Shown here: in pieces, positions 23,725 to 32,630 of the stretch | Numbering within the stretch: position 1 is the stretch's first letter | Layout: each line of letters opens with the position of its first letter | From: Microbacterium indicum DSM 19969 | GTDB taxonomy: Bacteria; Actinomycetota; Actinomycetes; Actinomycetales; Microbacteriaceae | NCBI RefSeq assembly: GCF_000422385.1 | Contig: NZ_AULR01000002.1 | Location: forward strand, 62,001 to 126,000 | Reading direction: 5' to 3' | Length of the DNA: 64,000 bases | The notes under the pieces: generated by a model | The model's input: the letters and a program-made list of their open reading frames with translations, nothing else | Database searches by the model: none | What the model was told of the DNA's origin: nothing | Position numbers and translations under genes: made by a program

Positions 23725-25020
23725 ATGCCTGACGCCCAGCTGCCCGAGGTCGTGCGGATCGCGCGCGATCTGATCCGCTTCGACACCTCGAACTACGGCG
23801 GGGGCGACGCGAAGGGCGAGCGCGAGGCCGCACAGTACGTCGGCGCGTTCCTCGAGTCGCTCGGGCTCGAGCCCGAGTACTACGAACCGGTCGACCGCCG
23901 CACGAGCGTCATGGCGCGCGTGGCGGGCCGCGACCGCGACAAGCCGGCCCTCGTGCTGCACGGCCACCTCGACGTCGTGCCGGCCGTCGCCGCCGACTGG
24001 TCGGTCGACCCGTTCGCGGGCGAGATCCGCGACGGCATGCTCTGGGGTCGCGGCGCCGTCGACATGAAGAACATGGACGCCATGATCCTCACGGCCGTCG
24101 CCGACCTGCTGCGCGCGGGGGAGAAGCCCGCGCGCGACCTCGTGCTCGTGTTCTTCTCCGACGAGGAGAACGGCGGGATCGAGGGGTCGATGCGCGTCGT
24201 CGAGGACCGCCCCGAGTGGTTCGCGGGGGCGACCGAGGCGATCAGCGAGGTCGGCGGGTACTCGATCCCCGTCGGCGACGACTCGGCCTACCTCCTGCAG
24301 GTCGGCGAGAAGGCCCTCCTGTGGATCACTCTCACGGCCCGCGGCCGCGCGGGGCACGGGTCGCGCGTGCACCCCGACAACGCGATCACGACCCTCGCCC
24401 GCGCGATCGAGGCGATCGGGACGAAGAGCTGGCCCGTCGAGCTCACCGACACGACGCGACAGCTGATCGCGGGCATGAGCGAGATCTGCGGCGTCGACCC
24501 GGCCGACCCCGACGCCGTCGCGCGGCAGGCGGGCCCCGCCGAGGCCTTCCTCGCCTCGACCTGGCGCACGACCGCGAACCCCACCGGGCTCACGGCCGGC
24601 TACAAGCACAACGTCATCCCCGACGCGGCGACCGCCACGGTCGACGTGCGCGTCCTGCCGGGTCAGGAGGACCGCGTCCTCGCCGAGCTGCAGGAGCTCG
24701 TCGGACCCGACATCGAGATCGGCATGTTCCACCGCGACATCGGCCTCGAGACGACGTTCGACGGCGAGCTCGTCGAGGCGATGATCGCCGCGCTCGGCGC
24801 GCACGATCCCGGCGTCCCGGTCCTGCCGTACCTCCTCGGTGCGGGGACCGACAACAAGGCGCTCGCCGAGCTCGGGATCCGCGGATTCGGATTCGCTCCG
24901 CTGAAGCTCCCCCGTGAACTCGATTTCACCGGCATGTTCCATGGCGTGGACGAGCGCGTTCCGATGGATGCTCTGGTGTTCGGACAGAACGTCCTGACAG
25001 ACCTCATCCGCTCCTACTGA
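23725..25020 (+). CDS. M20/ArgE/DapE family metallopeptidase
   Basis: A 431-aa zinc hydrolase. Metal and catalytic motifs are VLHGHLDVVPA (His and Asp), GRGAVDMKNM (bridging Asp), and FFSDEENGG (catalytic Glu pair); the dimerisation insert contains GRAGHGSRVHPDNA. Members are di/carboxypeptidases or deacylases of amino-acid derivatives; the substrate is not clear. uppP follows by 15 bases and may be co-transcribed. Confidence 0.87.
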   Translation: MPDAQLPEVVRIARDLIRFDTSNYGGGDAKGEREAAQYVGAFLESLGLEPEYYEPVDRRTSVMARVAGRDRDKPALVLHGHLDVVPAVAADWSVDPFAGEIRDGMLWGRGAVDMKNMDAMILTAVADLLRAGEKPARDLVLVFFSDEENGGIEGSMRVVEDRPEWFAGATEAISEVGGYSIPVGDDSAYLLQVGEKALLWITLTARGRAGHGSRVHPDNAITTLARAIEAIGTKSWPVELTDTTRQLIAGMSEICGVDPADPDAVARQAGPAEAFLASTWRTTANPTGLTAGYKHNVIPDAATATVDVRVLPGQEDRVLAELQELVGPDIEIGMFHRDIGLETTFDGELVEAMIAALGAHDPGVPVLPYLLGAGTDNKALAELGIRGFGFAPLKLPRELDFTGMFHGVDERVPMDALVFGQNVLTDLIRSY

Positions 25021-25035
25021 CGCCAGAGGGCACGC

Positions 25036-25878
25036 ATGCACATCATCGAGGCGATCATCCTCGGCCTTGTCCAGGGCCTCACCGAGTTCCTCCCGGTCTC
25101 GTCGAGCGCGCACATCCGCATCGTCGGCGAGTTCCTGCCCTCGCAGGCCGACCCGGGCGCGACGTTCACCGCGATCACGCAGATCGGCACCGAGCTCGCG
25201 GTCGTCGTCTACTTCCTGCCGAAGATCGGGCGCATCATCTCGCGGTGGGCGCAGTCGCTCGCCGGGCGCGTGCCGCGAAACGACCCCGACGCGCGCATGG
25301 GCTGGATCGTGATCCTCGGATCGATCCCCATCGGCGTGCTCGGCTTCGTGCTCCAGGACGTCATCCGCAACACCTTCCGCAACCTGTGGCTCGTCGCCGT
25401 CGTGCTCATCGTCTTCGGCATCCTGCTCGGCGTCGTCGACCGCGTCGCGTCGCGCCGCAAGGAGATGGACGAGGTCAGCTACCCCCAGGGCCTCACGATC
25501 GGCATCGCCCAGGCGCTCGCCCTCATCCCGGGCGTCTCGCGCTCGGGCGCCACGACGACGGCCGCGCGCTGGCTCGGCTTCAGCCGCACGGCCGCGTCCG
25601 AGTTCGCGTTCCTGCTCGCGGTCCCCGCTGTCTTCGGATCGGGCCTGTTTGAGCTGCGCGACGGCCTGCAGACGGGCGATCCCGGCCCCTACGGGTGGGC
25701 GGGCGTCATCGTCGCGACGATCATCGCGGGCGTCGTGGGCTGGCTCGTCATCGCCTACCTGATGCGGTATCTCAAGACGGGCAGCTTCCTGCCGTTCGTC
25801 GTCTACCGCATCGTGCTCGGAGTCGCCGTCATGATCCTGCTCGCAGCGGGCGTCCTCACGCCCTACGGCGGGGCGTGA
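25036..25878 (+). CDS. uppP: Undecaprenyl-diphosphatase UppP (BacA)
   Basis: A 280-aa polytopic membrane enzyme that recycles the lipid carrier for cell-wall synthesis by removing a phosphate from undecaprenyl diphosphate. The two active-site regions are present: EFLPVSSSAH near the N-terminus with Glu in LVQGLTEF, and PGVSRSGATTT in the middle. About eight helices. Over-expression in other species gives bacitracin resistance. Confidence 0.95.
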   Translation: MHIIEAIILGLVQGLTEFLPVSSSAHIRIVGEFLPSQADPGATFTAITQIGTELAVVVYFLPKIGRIISRWAQSLAGRVPRNDPDARMGWIVILGSIPIGVLGFVLQDVIRNTFRNLWLVAVVLIVFGILLGVVDRVASRRKEMDEVSYPQGLTIGIAQALALIPGVSRSGATTTAARWLGFSRTAASEFAFLLAVPAVFGSGLFELRDGLQTGDPGPYGWAGVIVATIIAGVVGWLVIAYLMRYLKTGSFLPFVVYRIVLGVAVMILLAAGVLTPYGGA

Positions 25879-25879
25879 T

Positions 25880-26731
25880 CTAGCGGCGCGGCCCCTTGCC
25901 GTTGCCGTCGCCGCGCAGGTAGCGCTCGAACGCCTGCGCGATGGCGTCGCCCGAGGCCTCGGGCGAGTCCCACGCGTCGCGGGTCTCCTCGAGCTGGTGG
26001 ATGTACTCCGTCATCTCCTCGTCGTCGGCGGCGGCCGCGTCGACCGTCGCCTCCCACGTGGCGGCCTCGGTCGGGAGCGACCCCATCGAGATCTCCCGCC
26101 CCGAGACCTCGCCGAGCTTCTCGAGGAGCGCGAGCGTCGCCTTGGGGGAGGGCGTCGCCCCCGCGACGTAGTGCGGAACGCTCGCCCACAGCGAGAGCGT
26201 CGGGATCCCGGCGCTCTCGGCGGCGTCGGTGAGGACACCGAGGATCCCCGTCGGGCCGTCGTAGCGCGAGCGGTCGATCTCGAGCTGGTTGCGCAGCAGC
26301 TCGTTGTCGCTCGACGCGTGCACCGAGATGGGGCGGGTGTGCGGGACGTCGCTCATCATCGCGCCGATCGTCACGAACCCCGTGACGTCCTCGGCGAGCA
26401 TCGCGTCGATGATCTCACCCGTGAAGCCCTTCCACGCGCGGGCCGGCTCGGCGCCGCGCAGCGTCCAGAAGCCGTCGGGCCCGATCGGGCGGTGCAGCGC
26501 CGCCTCGGGCCAGTCGATGACGCGGCTGCCGTCCGCGGCCGTCCGGACGAACGGGCGCGTGTACTGGTAGTCGAAATAGGCCTCGGGATCGACGGACGCG
26601 ATCTCGACCGAGGGGTACTCGTCGCGCAGGGCCTGCACCGCCTGCGAGGCGGCCTCTCCTGCGTCGTTCCAGCCGTCGAATGCGGCGACGGCGATCCTCG
26701 GTCCGAGTGCCTGCTGCGTGCGTGAGCTCAC
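25880..26731 (-). CDS. PAC2 family protein (proteasome assembly chaperone-like fold)
   Basis: A 283-aa soluble protein containing AAFDGWNDAGEAAS at the N-terminus and VTIGAMMSDVPHTRP in the middle, both typical of actinobacterial PAC2 proteins. The acidic C-terminal part contains DDEEMTEYI. The fold is shared with eukaryotic proteasome assembly chaperones and archaeal PbaB; its role in actinobacteria is not established. GTG start at 26731 follows AGGAGG. The stop is one base from the convergent uppP stop. Confidence 0.87.
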   Translation of the reverse strand: MSSRTQQALGPRIAVAAFDGWNDAGEAASQAVQALRDEYPSVEIASVDPEAYFDYQYTRPFVRTAADGSRVIDWPEAALHRPIGPDGFWTLRGAEPARAWKGFTGEIIDAMLAEDVTGFVTIGAMMSDVPHTRPISVHASSDNELLRNQLEIDRSRYDGPTGILGVLTDAAESAGIPTLSLWASVPHYVAGATPSPKATLALLEKLGEVSGREISMGSLPTEAATWEATVDAAAADDEEMTEYIHQLEETRDAWDSPEASGDAIAQAFERYLRGDGNGKGPRR

Positions 26732-26784
26732 CGGGCTCCCTCCTGCTCTCGCGTTCCCCCAGGGTAGACCCGCTTCCGGGCCCC

Positions 26785-26790
26785 TAGGCT
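26785..26790 (+). promoter_or_regulatory. -10 box of the HAD-trmI operon (leaderless)
   Basis: TAGGCT, six bases before the GTG at 26797. Confidence 0.65.
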
Positions 26791-26796
26791 TGTCCG

Positions 26797-27489
26797 GTGA
26801 CTGCTTCGACCGACCTCGCGTATCCGAAGGCCGTGCTCTGGGATATGGACGGCACCCTCGTCGACTCCGAGCCCTATTGGATGGCGGCCGAGACCCCGCT
26901 CGTGGAGAGCTTCGGCGGCTCCTGGACCCACGAGGACGCGCTGCAGCTCGTCGGCAGCTCGCTCGAGGGCTCCGCCGAGATCCTCCAGCGCGCGGGCGTC
27001 CGGATGGGCGCGAACGAGATCGTCGAGCACCTCACCGACGGCGTGCTGCGCCAGATGGCCGAGAAGGGCGTTCCCTTCCGCCCCGGCGCCGAGCAGCTGC
27101 TGCGCGACCTGCGCGCCGCCGGCGTCCGGACGGCGATCGTGACGATGTCGCGCCGCCGCATGGCGCGCCGGATCGCCGACCTGTTCGGCTTCGACGCGTT
27201 CGACGCGGTCCTCGGCGGCGACGACGTCGCGCGCCCCAAGCCGTTCCCGGATCCGTACCTCGCGGGCGCCGAGGCGCTCGGCGTCGACATCCGCGACTGC
27301 GTCGCGATCGAGGACTCCCCGACGGGCCTGACCTCGGCGGTCGCCTCGGGCGCCGCGGCGATCGGCGTGCCGCACTTCGTGCCGCTCGAGGTGCCGGGCG
27401 CCGCCGCGATCTGGGACACGCTCGAGGGCCGCACCGCCGCCGACGTCGCGGGCGTGTGGCGCGCGAGCGCGGCGGAGGGCCGCGCGTGA
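26797..27489 (+). CDS. HAD-superfamily hydrolase (beta-phosphoglucomutase-like)
   Basis: A 230-aa HAD enzyme of the subfamily IA. Motif I is DMDGTLVDSEP, motif III/Lys is ARPKPFPDPYL, and motif IV is EDSPTGL; a helical cap lies between residues about 20-90. It is likely a phosphatase acting on a sugar or nucleotide phosphate. The stop overlaps the trmI GTG (GTGA). Confidence 0.85.
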   Translation: MTASTDLAYPKAVLWDMDGTLVDSEPYWMAAETPLVESFGGSWTHEDALQLVGSSLEGSAEILQRAGVRMGANEIVEHLTDGVLRQMAEKGVPFRPGAEQLLRDLRAAGVRTAIVTMSRRRMARRIADLFGFDAFDAVLGGDDVARPKPFPDPYLAGAEALGVDIRDCVAIEDSPTGLTSAVASGAAAIGVPHFVPLEVPGAAAIWDTLEGRTAADVAGVWRASAAEGRA

Positions 27490-28484
27490 CCGGCGCGCCC
27501 CGCGGGCCGTTCCGCTACGGCGACCGCGTGCAGCTGACGGGTCCCAAGGGCAAGCTCCACACGATGACGATCCGCGAGGGCGGGGAGTGGCACACGCACC
27601 AGGGCGTCCTGCGCCACGAGGTGCTAGTCGGCCGGCCCGACGGATCCGTCGTGCAGAACGACATGGGTCACGAGTACCTCGCGCTGCGCCCTCTTCTGCG
27701 GGACTTCGTCATGTCGATGCCGCGCGGCGCGGCGATCGTCTACCCCAAGGACGCGGGCCAGATCGTCGTCCAGGCCGACGTGTTCCCCGGCGCGGTCGTC
27801 GTCGAGGCGGGCGTCGGGTCCGGGGCGCTCTCGCTCTCGCTCCTCCGCGCCGTGGGCGAGACGGGGCGGCTCCTCTCGTTCGAGCGCCGCATGGAGTTCG
27901 CCGAGGTCGCCCGCGCGAACGTCGAGACGTTCTTCGGCGAGGAGCCCGCGTGGTGGGAGATCCACGAGGGAGATCTCGCCGAGGCGCTGCCTCGCGACGT
28001 CGAGAACGGCACGGTCGACCGGGTCGTGCTCGACATGCTCGCGCCGTGGGAGGTGCTCCCCGCCGTCTCCGACGCGCTCACGCCCGGCGGCGTCGTGCTC
28101 TGCTATGTCGCGACCGCGACCCAGCTGAGCCGCGTCGCCGAGTTCCTCCGCGACTACGGCAGCTTCACGGAGCCGGAGGCGAGCGAGACGATGGTGCGCG
28201 GCTGGAACGTCGACGGCCTCTCGGTGCGCCCCGACCACCGCATGGTCGGCCACACGGGGTTCCTCATCACGGCGCGCCGCCTCGCCGACGGATCGGTCCC
28301 GCCGGAGGTCAAGCGCCGCGCCTCGAAGCGCAGCTACACCGATGAGGACCAGGAGGTCTGGACGCCGGGGGCCGTCGGGGATCGGGAGATCACCGACAAG
28401 AACCTGCGCAAGCGGATCCGCGACGCCGAGAAGGCGGCGGAGGGCGTGCGCCGGGCCGTGAACGGATCCACTGAAGAAGCCTGA
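27486..28484 (+). CDS. trmI: tRNA (adenine-58-N1)-methyltransferase TrmI
   Basis: A 332-aa SAM enzyme methylating A58 in the T loop of tRNAs. The N-terminal beta domain includes FRYGDRVQLTGPKGK; SAM motif I is VVEAGVGSGALSL and the catalytic region is LDMLAPWEVL. A charged extension of about 50 residues at the C-terminus is usual in actinobacteria. GTG start overlapping the HAD gene. Its position before the FKBP and pafBC genes is conserved in actinobacteria. Confidence 0.93.
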   Translation: MTGAPRGPFRYGDRVQLTGPKGKLHTMTIREGGEWHTHQGVLRHEVLVGRPDGSVVQNDMGHEYLALRPLLRDFVMSMPRGAAIVYPKDAGQIVVQADVFPGAVVVEAGVGSGALSLSLLRAVGETGRLLSFERRMEFAEVARANVETFFGEEPAWWEIHEGDLAEALPRDVENGTVDRVVLDMLAPWEVLPAVSDALTPGGVVLCYVATATQLSRVAEFLRDYGSFTEPEASETMVRGWNVDGLSVRPDHRMVGHTGFLITARRLADGSVPPEVKRRASKRSYTDEDQEVWTPGAVGDREITDKNLRKRIRDAEKAAEGVRRAVNGSTEEA

Positions 28485-28485
28485 T

Positions 28486-28491
28486 TAGACT
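28486..28491 (+). promoter_or_regulatory. -10 box of the FKBP gene (leaderless)
   Basis: TAGACT, starting two bases after the trmI stop and six bases before the GTG at 28498. Confidence 0.65.
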
Positions 28492-28497
28492 GCGGGG

Positions 28498-29496
28498 GTG
28501 CGCAAGACCCTCGCTGCTGCTTCGATCCTCGGCCTCGCGGCCATCGCCCTCGTCGGCTGCTCGTCGCAGCCGGAGACCCCGGAGGCCTGCGGCCGCGTCG
28601 CCGACACCGACGCGAGCCTCATGGGCGACATCGCCGTCGACGGCGACGCGGGCTCGACCCTGACGGTCGACGCCCCCGAGCCCTTCGTCTCGAAGTCGGC
28701 GGAGCACCTCGACCTCACGACGGGTGACGGCCCCGTGATCACCTCGACGTCGCAGGCGATCGTCGCAGACGTCACGCTCGTCGACGGCGAGACGGGCGCG
28801 CAGCTCACGGCGGCGGCTCCGGCCGGCGACCTCACGCAGGTGCTGCCGATCCAGACCTTCCTCACCGCGATGCCCGGCCTCGAGGACGCGCTCATGTGCG
28901 CGTCGGAGGGATCGCGCGTCGTCGCGGCGCTCGGCGCCGGCGGCATCGAGGATTCGTACGGCCAGCAGCTGACCTCGGCGTCGCAGCAGAACGCGATGAT
29001 CGACCAGGTGCAGGGCACCGACACGTGGCCCGGCGGCTTCGACACGGTCGACGGTTCGCGCACCCTCGTCGTCGTCGACATCGAGCGCGTCCTGCCCGCC
29101 TCGGCCGACGGCTCGCCCGTCTACAACTCGGGCCACGGCATGCCGAGCGTCGTCCGCACGCCCGAGGGCGTGCCCGGCGTCATCGTGCCCGACGGCGACG
29201 CCCCGACCGAGCAGAAGACGCAGACGCTCCTCGCGGGCGACGGTGCGGAGGTCGCCGACCGCGACGTCGTGACGATCCAGTACCTCTCGGTCAACTGGAA
29301 CACGAAGGCGCAGACCACCTCGACGTGGGAGAGCGGATCGCCCGCGACCACGACGCTCGACCAGCTGCCGGCGGGATTCGCCGACGCGATCACGGGCGCG
29401 ACGGTCGGATCGCAGATCCTCACGGTCGTCCCCGGCGACGACGGCAACGCGACCGTCTCGGTGATCGACGTCCTCGGCTCCGTCGCTGCGTCCTGA
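28498..29496 (+). CDS. FKBP-type peptidyl-prolyl isomerase-like lipoprotein
   Basis: A 332-aa exported lipoprotein: signal residues 1-20 end at the lipobox LVGC, with Cys21 the lipid site. The second half is FKBP-like, with VTIQYLSVNWNTKAQ and LPAGFADAITGATVGSQ matching the family's strands, but several active-site aromatic residues are absent, so isomerase activity is uncertain. It probably folds secreted proteins outside the membrane. The first half looks like a degenerate second FKBP domain. Confidence 0.75.
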   Translation: MRKTLAAASILGLAAIALVGCSSQPETPEACGRVADTDASLMGDIAVDGDAGSTLTVDAPEPFVSKSAEHLDLTTGDGPVITSTSQAIVADVTLVDGETGAQLTAAAPAGDLTQVLPIQTFLTAMPGLEDALMCASEGSRVVAALGAGGIEDSYGQQLTSASQQNAMIDQVQGTDTWPGGFDTVDGSRTLVVVDIERVLPASADGSPVYNSGHGMPSVVRTPEGVPGVIVPDGDAPTEQKTQTLLAGDGAEVADRDVVTIQYLSVNWNTKAQTTSTWESGSPATTTLDQLPAGFADAITGATVGSQILTVVPGDDGNATVSVIDVLGSVAAS

Positions 29497-29512
29497 CCCG
29501 CCCTCCCGCCGA

Positions 29513-29518
29513 TAGGAT
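29513..29518 (+). promoter_or_regulatory. -10 box of pafBC (leaderless)
   Basis: TAGGAT, six bases before the GTG at 29525. Confidence 0.65.
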
Positions 29519-29524
29519 CGGCGG

Positions 29525-31489
29525 GTGGCGCGGATCCCGGCCGAAGAGCGGCTTCTCAATCTGACGGTCGCCCTTCTGGGCACCGACGTGGGGCTGAGCC
29601 GCGCGCAGATCTTCCAGAGCGTCTCGGGCTACGCCGAGCACGCGGGGACCGAGGCGCGCGAGCGCATGTTCGAGCGCGACAAGGAGACCCTCGTCGGCCT
29701 CGGCACGCGGATCGAGGTGATCGGCGATCCCGAGAATCCGCAGAACCAGCGCGACGCGCGGTACCGGATCCCGCGCGACGACAACGCCCTGCCCGTCGAC
29801 CTCGAGTTCACACCAGCCGAGCTCGCGCTCCTGAGCCTCGCGGCCGACGCCTGGGGCGAGGCGACGATGTCGCGCGAGGCGCGCGCGGGGGTGCGCAAGA
29901 TCCGCGCCCTCGGCCTCGACGTCGACGAGCCCGTCCTCGGGTTCACGCCGCGGCTCACGGCCCGCGAGCCGGCGTTCGCGCCCCTCGAGGCCGCGATCGA
30001 CCGCGCCGCCGTCGTGCGCTTCGACTACCTGCGGCCCGGATCGGCGAACGTCCGGGCCCGCACCGTGCGCCCCCTCGCCCTCGTGCAGTTCGAGGGGCGC
30101 TGGCACCTGCACGCACACGACACGCACTTCGACGAGGCGCGCACCTTCCTCCTCGTCCGCATCGTCTCGCCCGTCGTCGAGACGGGGGAGCGCTTCGACC
30201 CGGCTCTGCGCGTGGGCGCCGGCGAGCGCGCGATCGCGGGGCTCCGCGACGTCGCGTCCCGGAACCGCGCGCTCATCGAGGCGACGCCGGGATCCGAGGC
30301 CGCCCTGCGGCTCGCGCGACGGGCCGTGCCGGGGGCCGAGGGCCGCGGCACGGCTGTCGCGTATATCGACCAGCACGTCCTCGCCGACGAGATCGCGTCG
30401 TACGGCCCCGACGCGCGCGTCGTGGAGCCCGAGAGCCTGCGCGAGCTCGTCGTCCTGCGCCTCGCCGAGGCGGAGCGCGTGCACACGGGGGCTCCCGACC
30501 CGGCGCCGGCCGACGCGCCCGAGCCGCGCCGTCGCCGGCGATCGCCCGTCGCGGCGGCCGAGCGCGTGCGAACCTATCTGACGCTCGTGCCGTGGCTCCT
30601 CGAACGCGGCGAGGCGACCGTCGCGGAGGCCGCGGCCGAGTTCGAGGTCGCGCCGTCCGACATGCGCCGCATGGTCGAGACGCTCACGCTCGTGGGCGCG
30701 CCCGACCTCGACGCCTACACGGGCGACATGTTCGACATCGACTGGGACGCGCTCGACGCCGACGGCGTGATCCGGCTCACGCGCTCGGTGGGGATCGAGC
30801 GCGTGCAGCGCTTCACGTCGCGGGAGGCCGCGGCCCTCGCGGCGGGTCTCCAGCTCATCGCCGCCGCTCCGGGCGTCGCCGACGACTCGCTCGTCCGCGG
30901 CCTGCGCGACAAGCTCGCCCGCGGGAGCGGATCCGAGCCCGCGGAGGTCGTCGTCGCCGACGGTCCCGCCGACCCGACGCGCTCCGCCCTCGCGCGGGCG
31001 GTCCGCGACGGCCGCGCGGTGCGCTTCTCGTACACGCGCCCCGGCGGCGAGGCGACGGCGCGCACCGTGGATCCGTGGGGCCTGCTGTTCGCGGGAGGCG
31101 AGTGGTACCTCCAGGGGTGGTGCCACCTGCGCCGCGCACCCCGCACGTTCCTCATCGAGCGTATGAGCGCCCTATCCGTCACCGATGAGGTCGTCCAGCA
31201 TTCCGGACGCGCGGCCGCGGGCCTCTTCGCGACGGGAACGGGCGACGTGACGGTCGAGCTGCGGTTCCCCGCCGTCATGCTCCCCGTCATCGCCGGGTAC
31301 CTCGAACACGCCGAGATCCGCGAGATCCCGGGCTTCGTGCTCGCGCGGATCGCGGTAGGAGACGTCGGCGTCGTCAAGTCGCTCGCCGCTCGCGGCGGCG
31401 GCCGCGTCGAGGTGCTCGGCCCTCCCGCGGCGCGAGACGCGGCGCGGGCGTGGGCGCGTGCCGGTCGCGATCTGTATCCCCAGGGTTAG
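29525..31489 (+). CDS. pafBC: PafB-PafC fusion, WYL-domain transcription regulator
   Basis: A 654-aa protein holding two tandem winged-helix plus WYL modules that in mycobacteria are two genes, pafB and pafC. The first half has winged helix residues 1-80 and WYL about 155-215 (GRWHLHAHD, so W-H-L); an Arg/Pro linker (about 325-345) leads to the second winged helix and WYL domain (GEWYLQGWC, W-Y-L) and ends with WCX-type sequence. PafBC activates LexA-independent DNA damage genes, binding single-stranded DNA as signal. It is followed by tatA, tatC and a Ski2-like helicase, a conserved actinobacterial order. Confidence 0.9.
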   Translation: MARIPAEERLLNLTVALLGTDVGLSRAQIFQSVSGYAEHAGTEARERMFERDKETLVGLGTRIEVIGDPENPQNQRDARYRIPRDDNALPVDLEFTPAELALLSLAADAWGEATMSREARAGVRKIRALGLDVDEPVLGFTPRLTAREPAFAPLEAAIDRAAVVRFDYLRPGSANVRARTVRPLALVQFEGRWHLHAHDTHFDEARTFLLVRIVSPVVETGERFDPALRVGAGERAIAGLRDVASRNRALIEATPGSEAALRLARRAVPGAEGRGTAVAYIDQHVLADEIASYGPDARVVEPESLRELVVLRLAEAERVHTGAPDPAPADAPEPRRRRRSPVAAAERVRTYLTLVPWLLERGEATVAEAAAEFEVAPSDMRRMVETLTLVGAPDLDAYTGDMFDIDWDALDADGVIRLTRSVGIERVQRFTSREAAALAAGLQLIAAAPGVADDSLVRGLRDKLARGSGSEPAEVVVADGPADPTRSALARAVRDGRAVRFSYTRPGGEATARTVDPWGLLFAGGEWYLQGWCHLRRAPRTFLIERMSALSVTDEVVQHSGRAAAGLFATGTGDVTVELRFPAVMLPVIAGYLEHAEIREIPGFVLARIAVGDVGVVKSLAARGGGRVEVLGPPAARDAARAWARAGRDLYPQG

Positions 31490-31492
31490 ACT
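31487..31492 (+). promoter_or_regulatory. -10 box of tatA, overlapping the pafBC stop
   Basis: TAGACT whose first three bases are the TAG stop of pafBC. The tatA ATG is 34 bases downstream, so a leader of about 27 nt with GGAG precedes it. Confidence 0.55.
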
Positions 31493-31525
31493 GAGCCGGA
31501 CCTTCCCCTCAACGACGGAGTCGTC

Positions 31526-31768
31526 ATGTTCGCCAATATGGGTATCTGGCAGATCCTGCTGATCCTCGTCATCGTCCTGCTGATCTTCGGCGCCTCGCGC
31601 CTCCCCGCTCTCGCGAAGAGCATGGGCCAGTCGGCCCGCGCCTTCAAGGGCGAGATGAAGCAGATGAAGGAGGAGGACGCCGCCTCCGCCGGAACCGCGA
31701 CCTCCGAGGCCGTCGACCAGGAGAAGCCGGGCGACGACGCCTCCGCGTCTCCCGACACCACGAAGTAA
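31526..31768 (+). CDS. tatA: Sec-independent protein translocase subunit TatA
   Basis: An 80-aa protein with a short N-terminal helix (about residues 6-20), the hinge IFGASRLPALA containing the invariant Phe-Gly, an amphipathic helix to about residue 47, and an acidic unstructured tail. TatA forms the pore for folded proteins carrying twin-arginine signals. Six bases separate its stop from tatC. Confidence 0.93.
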   Translation: MFANMGIWQILLILVIVLLIFGASRLPALAKSMGQSARAFKGEMKQMKEEDAASAGTATSEAVDQEKPGDDASASPDTTK

Positions 31769-31774
31769 GCGACC

Positions 31775-32602
31775 GTGTCCGGCACCCTCCCGAGCGAGGG
31801 GCCTGCCGCACCGGCCCAGCCGCCGAACGATCGGCGCATGACGCTGTCGCAGCACCTCAGGGAGCTGCGCAAGCGGCTCACGATCGCGGCCATCGGGCTC
31901 GTGGTCGGCATGGTCATCTCGTGGTTCCTCACCGAGGGGATCATCACGTGGCTCACGTACCCCATCGATGAGGTGGCCGATCGCCTCGGCGACGAGAACT
32001 TCACGCGGCTCACCTACACGACCGTGACGGGCGCGTTCGACATGCGCCTGCGGATCTCGTTCGTCGCGGGCCTCGTGATCTCATCCCCCGTGTGGCTGTG
32101 GCAGATCTGGCGCTTCGTGACGCCGGGCCTCACCCGCAAGGAGTTCTGGTACGCCTTCGGGTTCATGGCGGCCGCGATCCCGCTGTTCCTCGGCGGCGTC
32201 GTGCTCGCGATCTTCCTGCTGCCGAACATGATCGTCCTCATGACGTCGTTCGTCCCCGACGACATCGACGGCGTCGCGCAGATGTTCACGGCGCCCGAGT
32301 ACTACAACTTCGTCTTCCGCGTCCTGACGCTCATCGGCGTCGGCTTCGTCTCGCCCGTCTTCCTCGTCGCGCTGAACCTCGCCGACATCGTGCGGGCCAA
32401 GGCGATCCTCAAGGCGTGGCGCTGGGTGCTCGTCGTGTGCCTCGTCTTCGGCATGCTCGCGTCGCCGCCCGCCGACATGGTGACGATGTTCGTCGTCGCC
32501 GGCATCATGTACGTGCTCTACTTCCTCGCGACGGGCGTGGCGCTGTTCTTCGACTGGCGCAAGAAGAAGCGCAACCCCGACCTCTTCATCGAATACGCCT
32601 GA
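31775..32602 (+). CDS. tatC: Sec-independent protein translocase subunit TatC
   Basis: A 275-aa protein with six membrane helices. The N-terminal cytoplasmic segment MTLSQHLRELRKRL carries the signal-binding region of TatC, and the first periplasmic loop and FVTPGLTRKEF are typical. TatC recognises the twin-arginine signal. The N-terminus is extended by about 20 residues. GTG start at 31775. Confidence 0.94.
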   Translation: MSGTLPSEGPAAPAQPPNDRRMTLSQHLRELRKRLTIAAIGLVVGMVISWFLTEGIITWLTYPIDEVADRLGDENFTRLTYTTVTGAFDMRLRISFVAGLVISSPVWLWQIWRFVTPGLTRKEFWYAFGFMAAAIPLFLGGVVLAIFLLPNMIVLMTSFVPDDIDGVAQMFTAPEYYNFVFRVLTLIGVGFVSPVFLVALNLADIVRAKAILKAWRWVLVVCLVFGMLASPPADMVTMFVVAGIMYVLYFLATGVALFFDWRKKKRNPDLFIEYA

Positions 32603-32630
32603 ACCGTCCGGGGAGTGGTGGGATGGGAGC

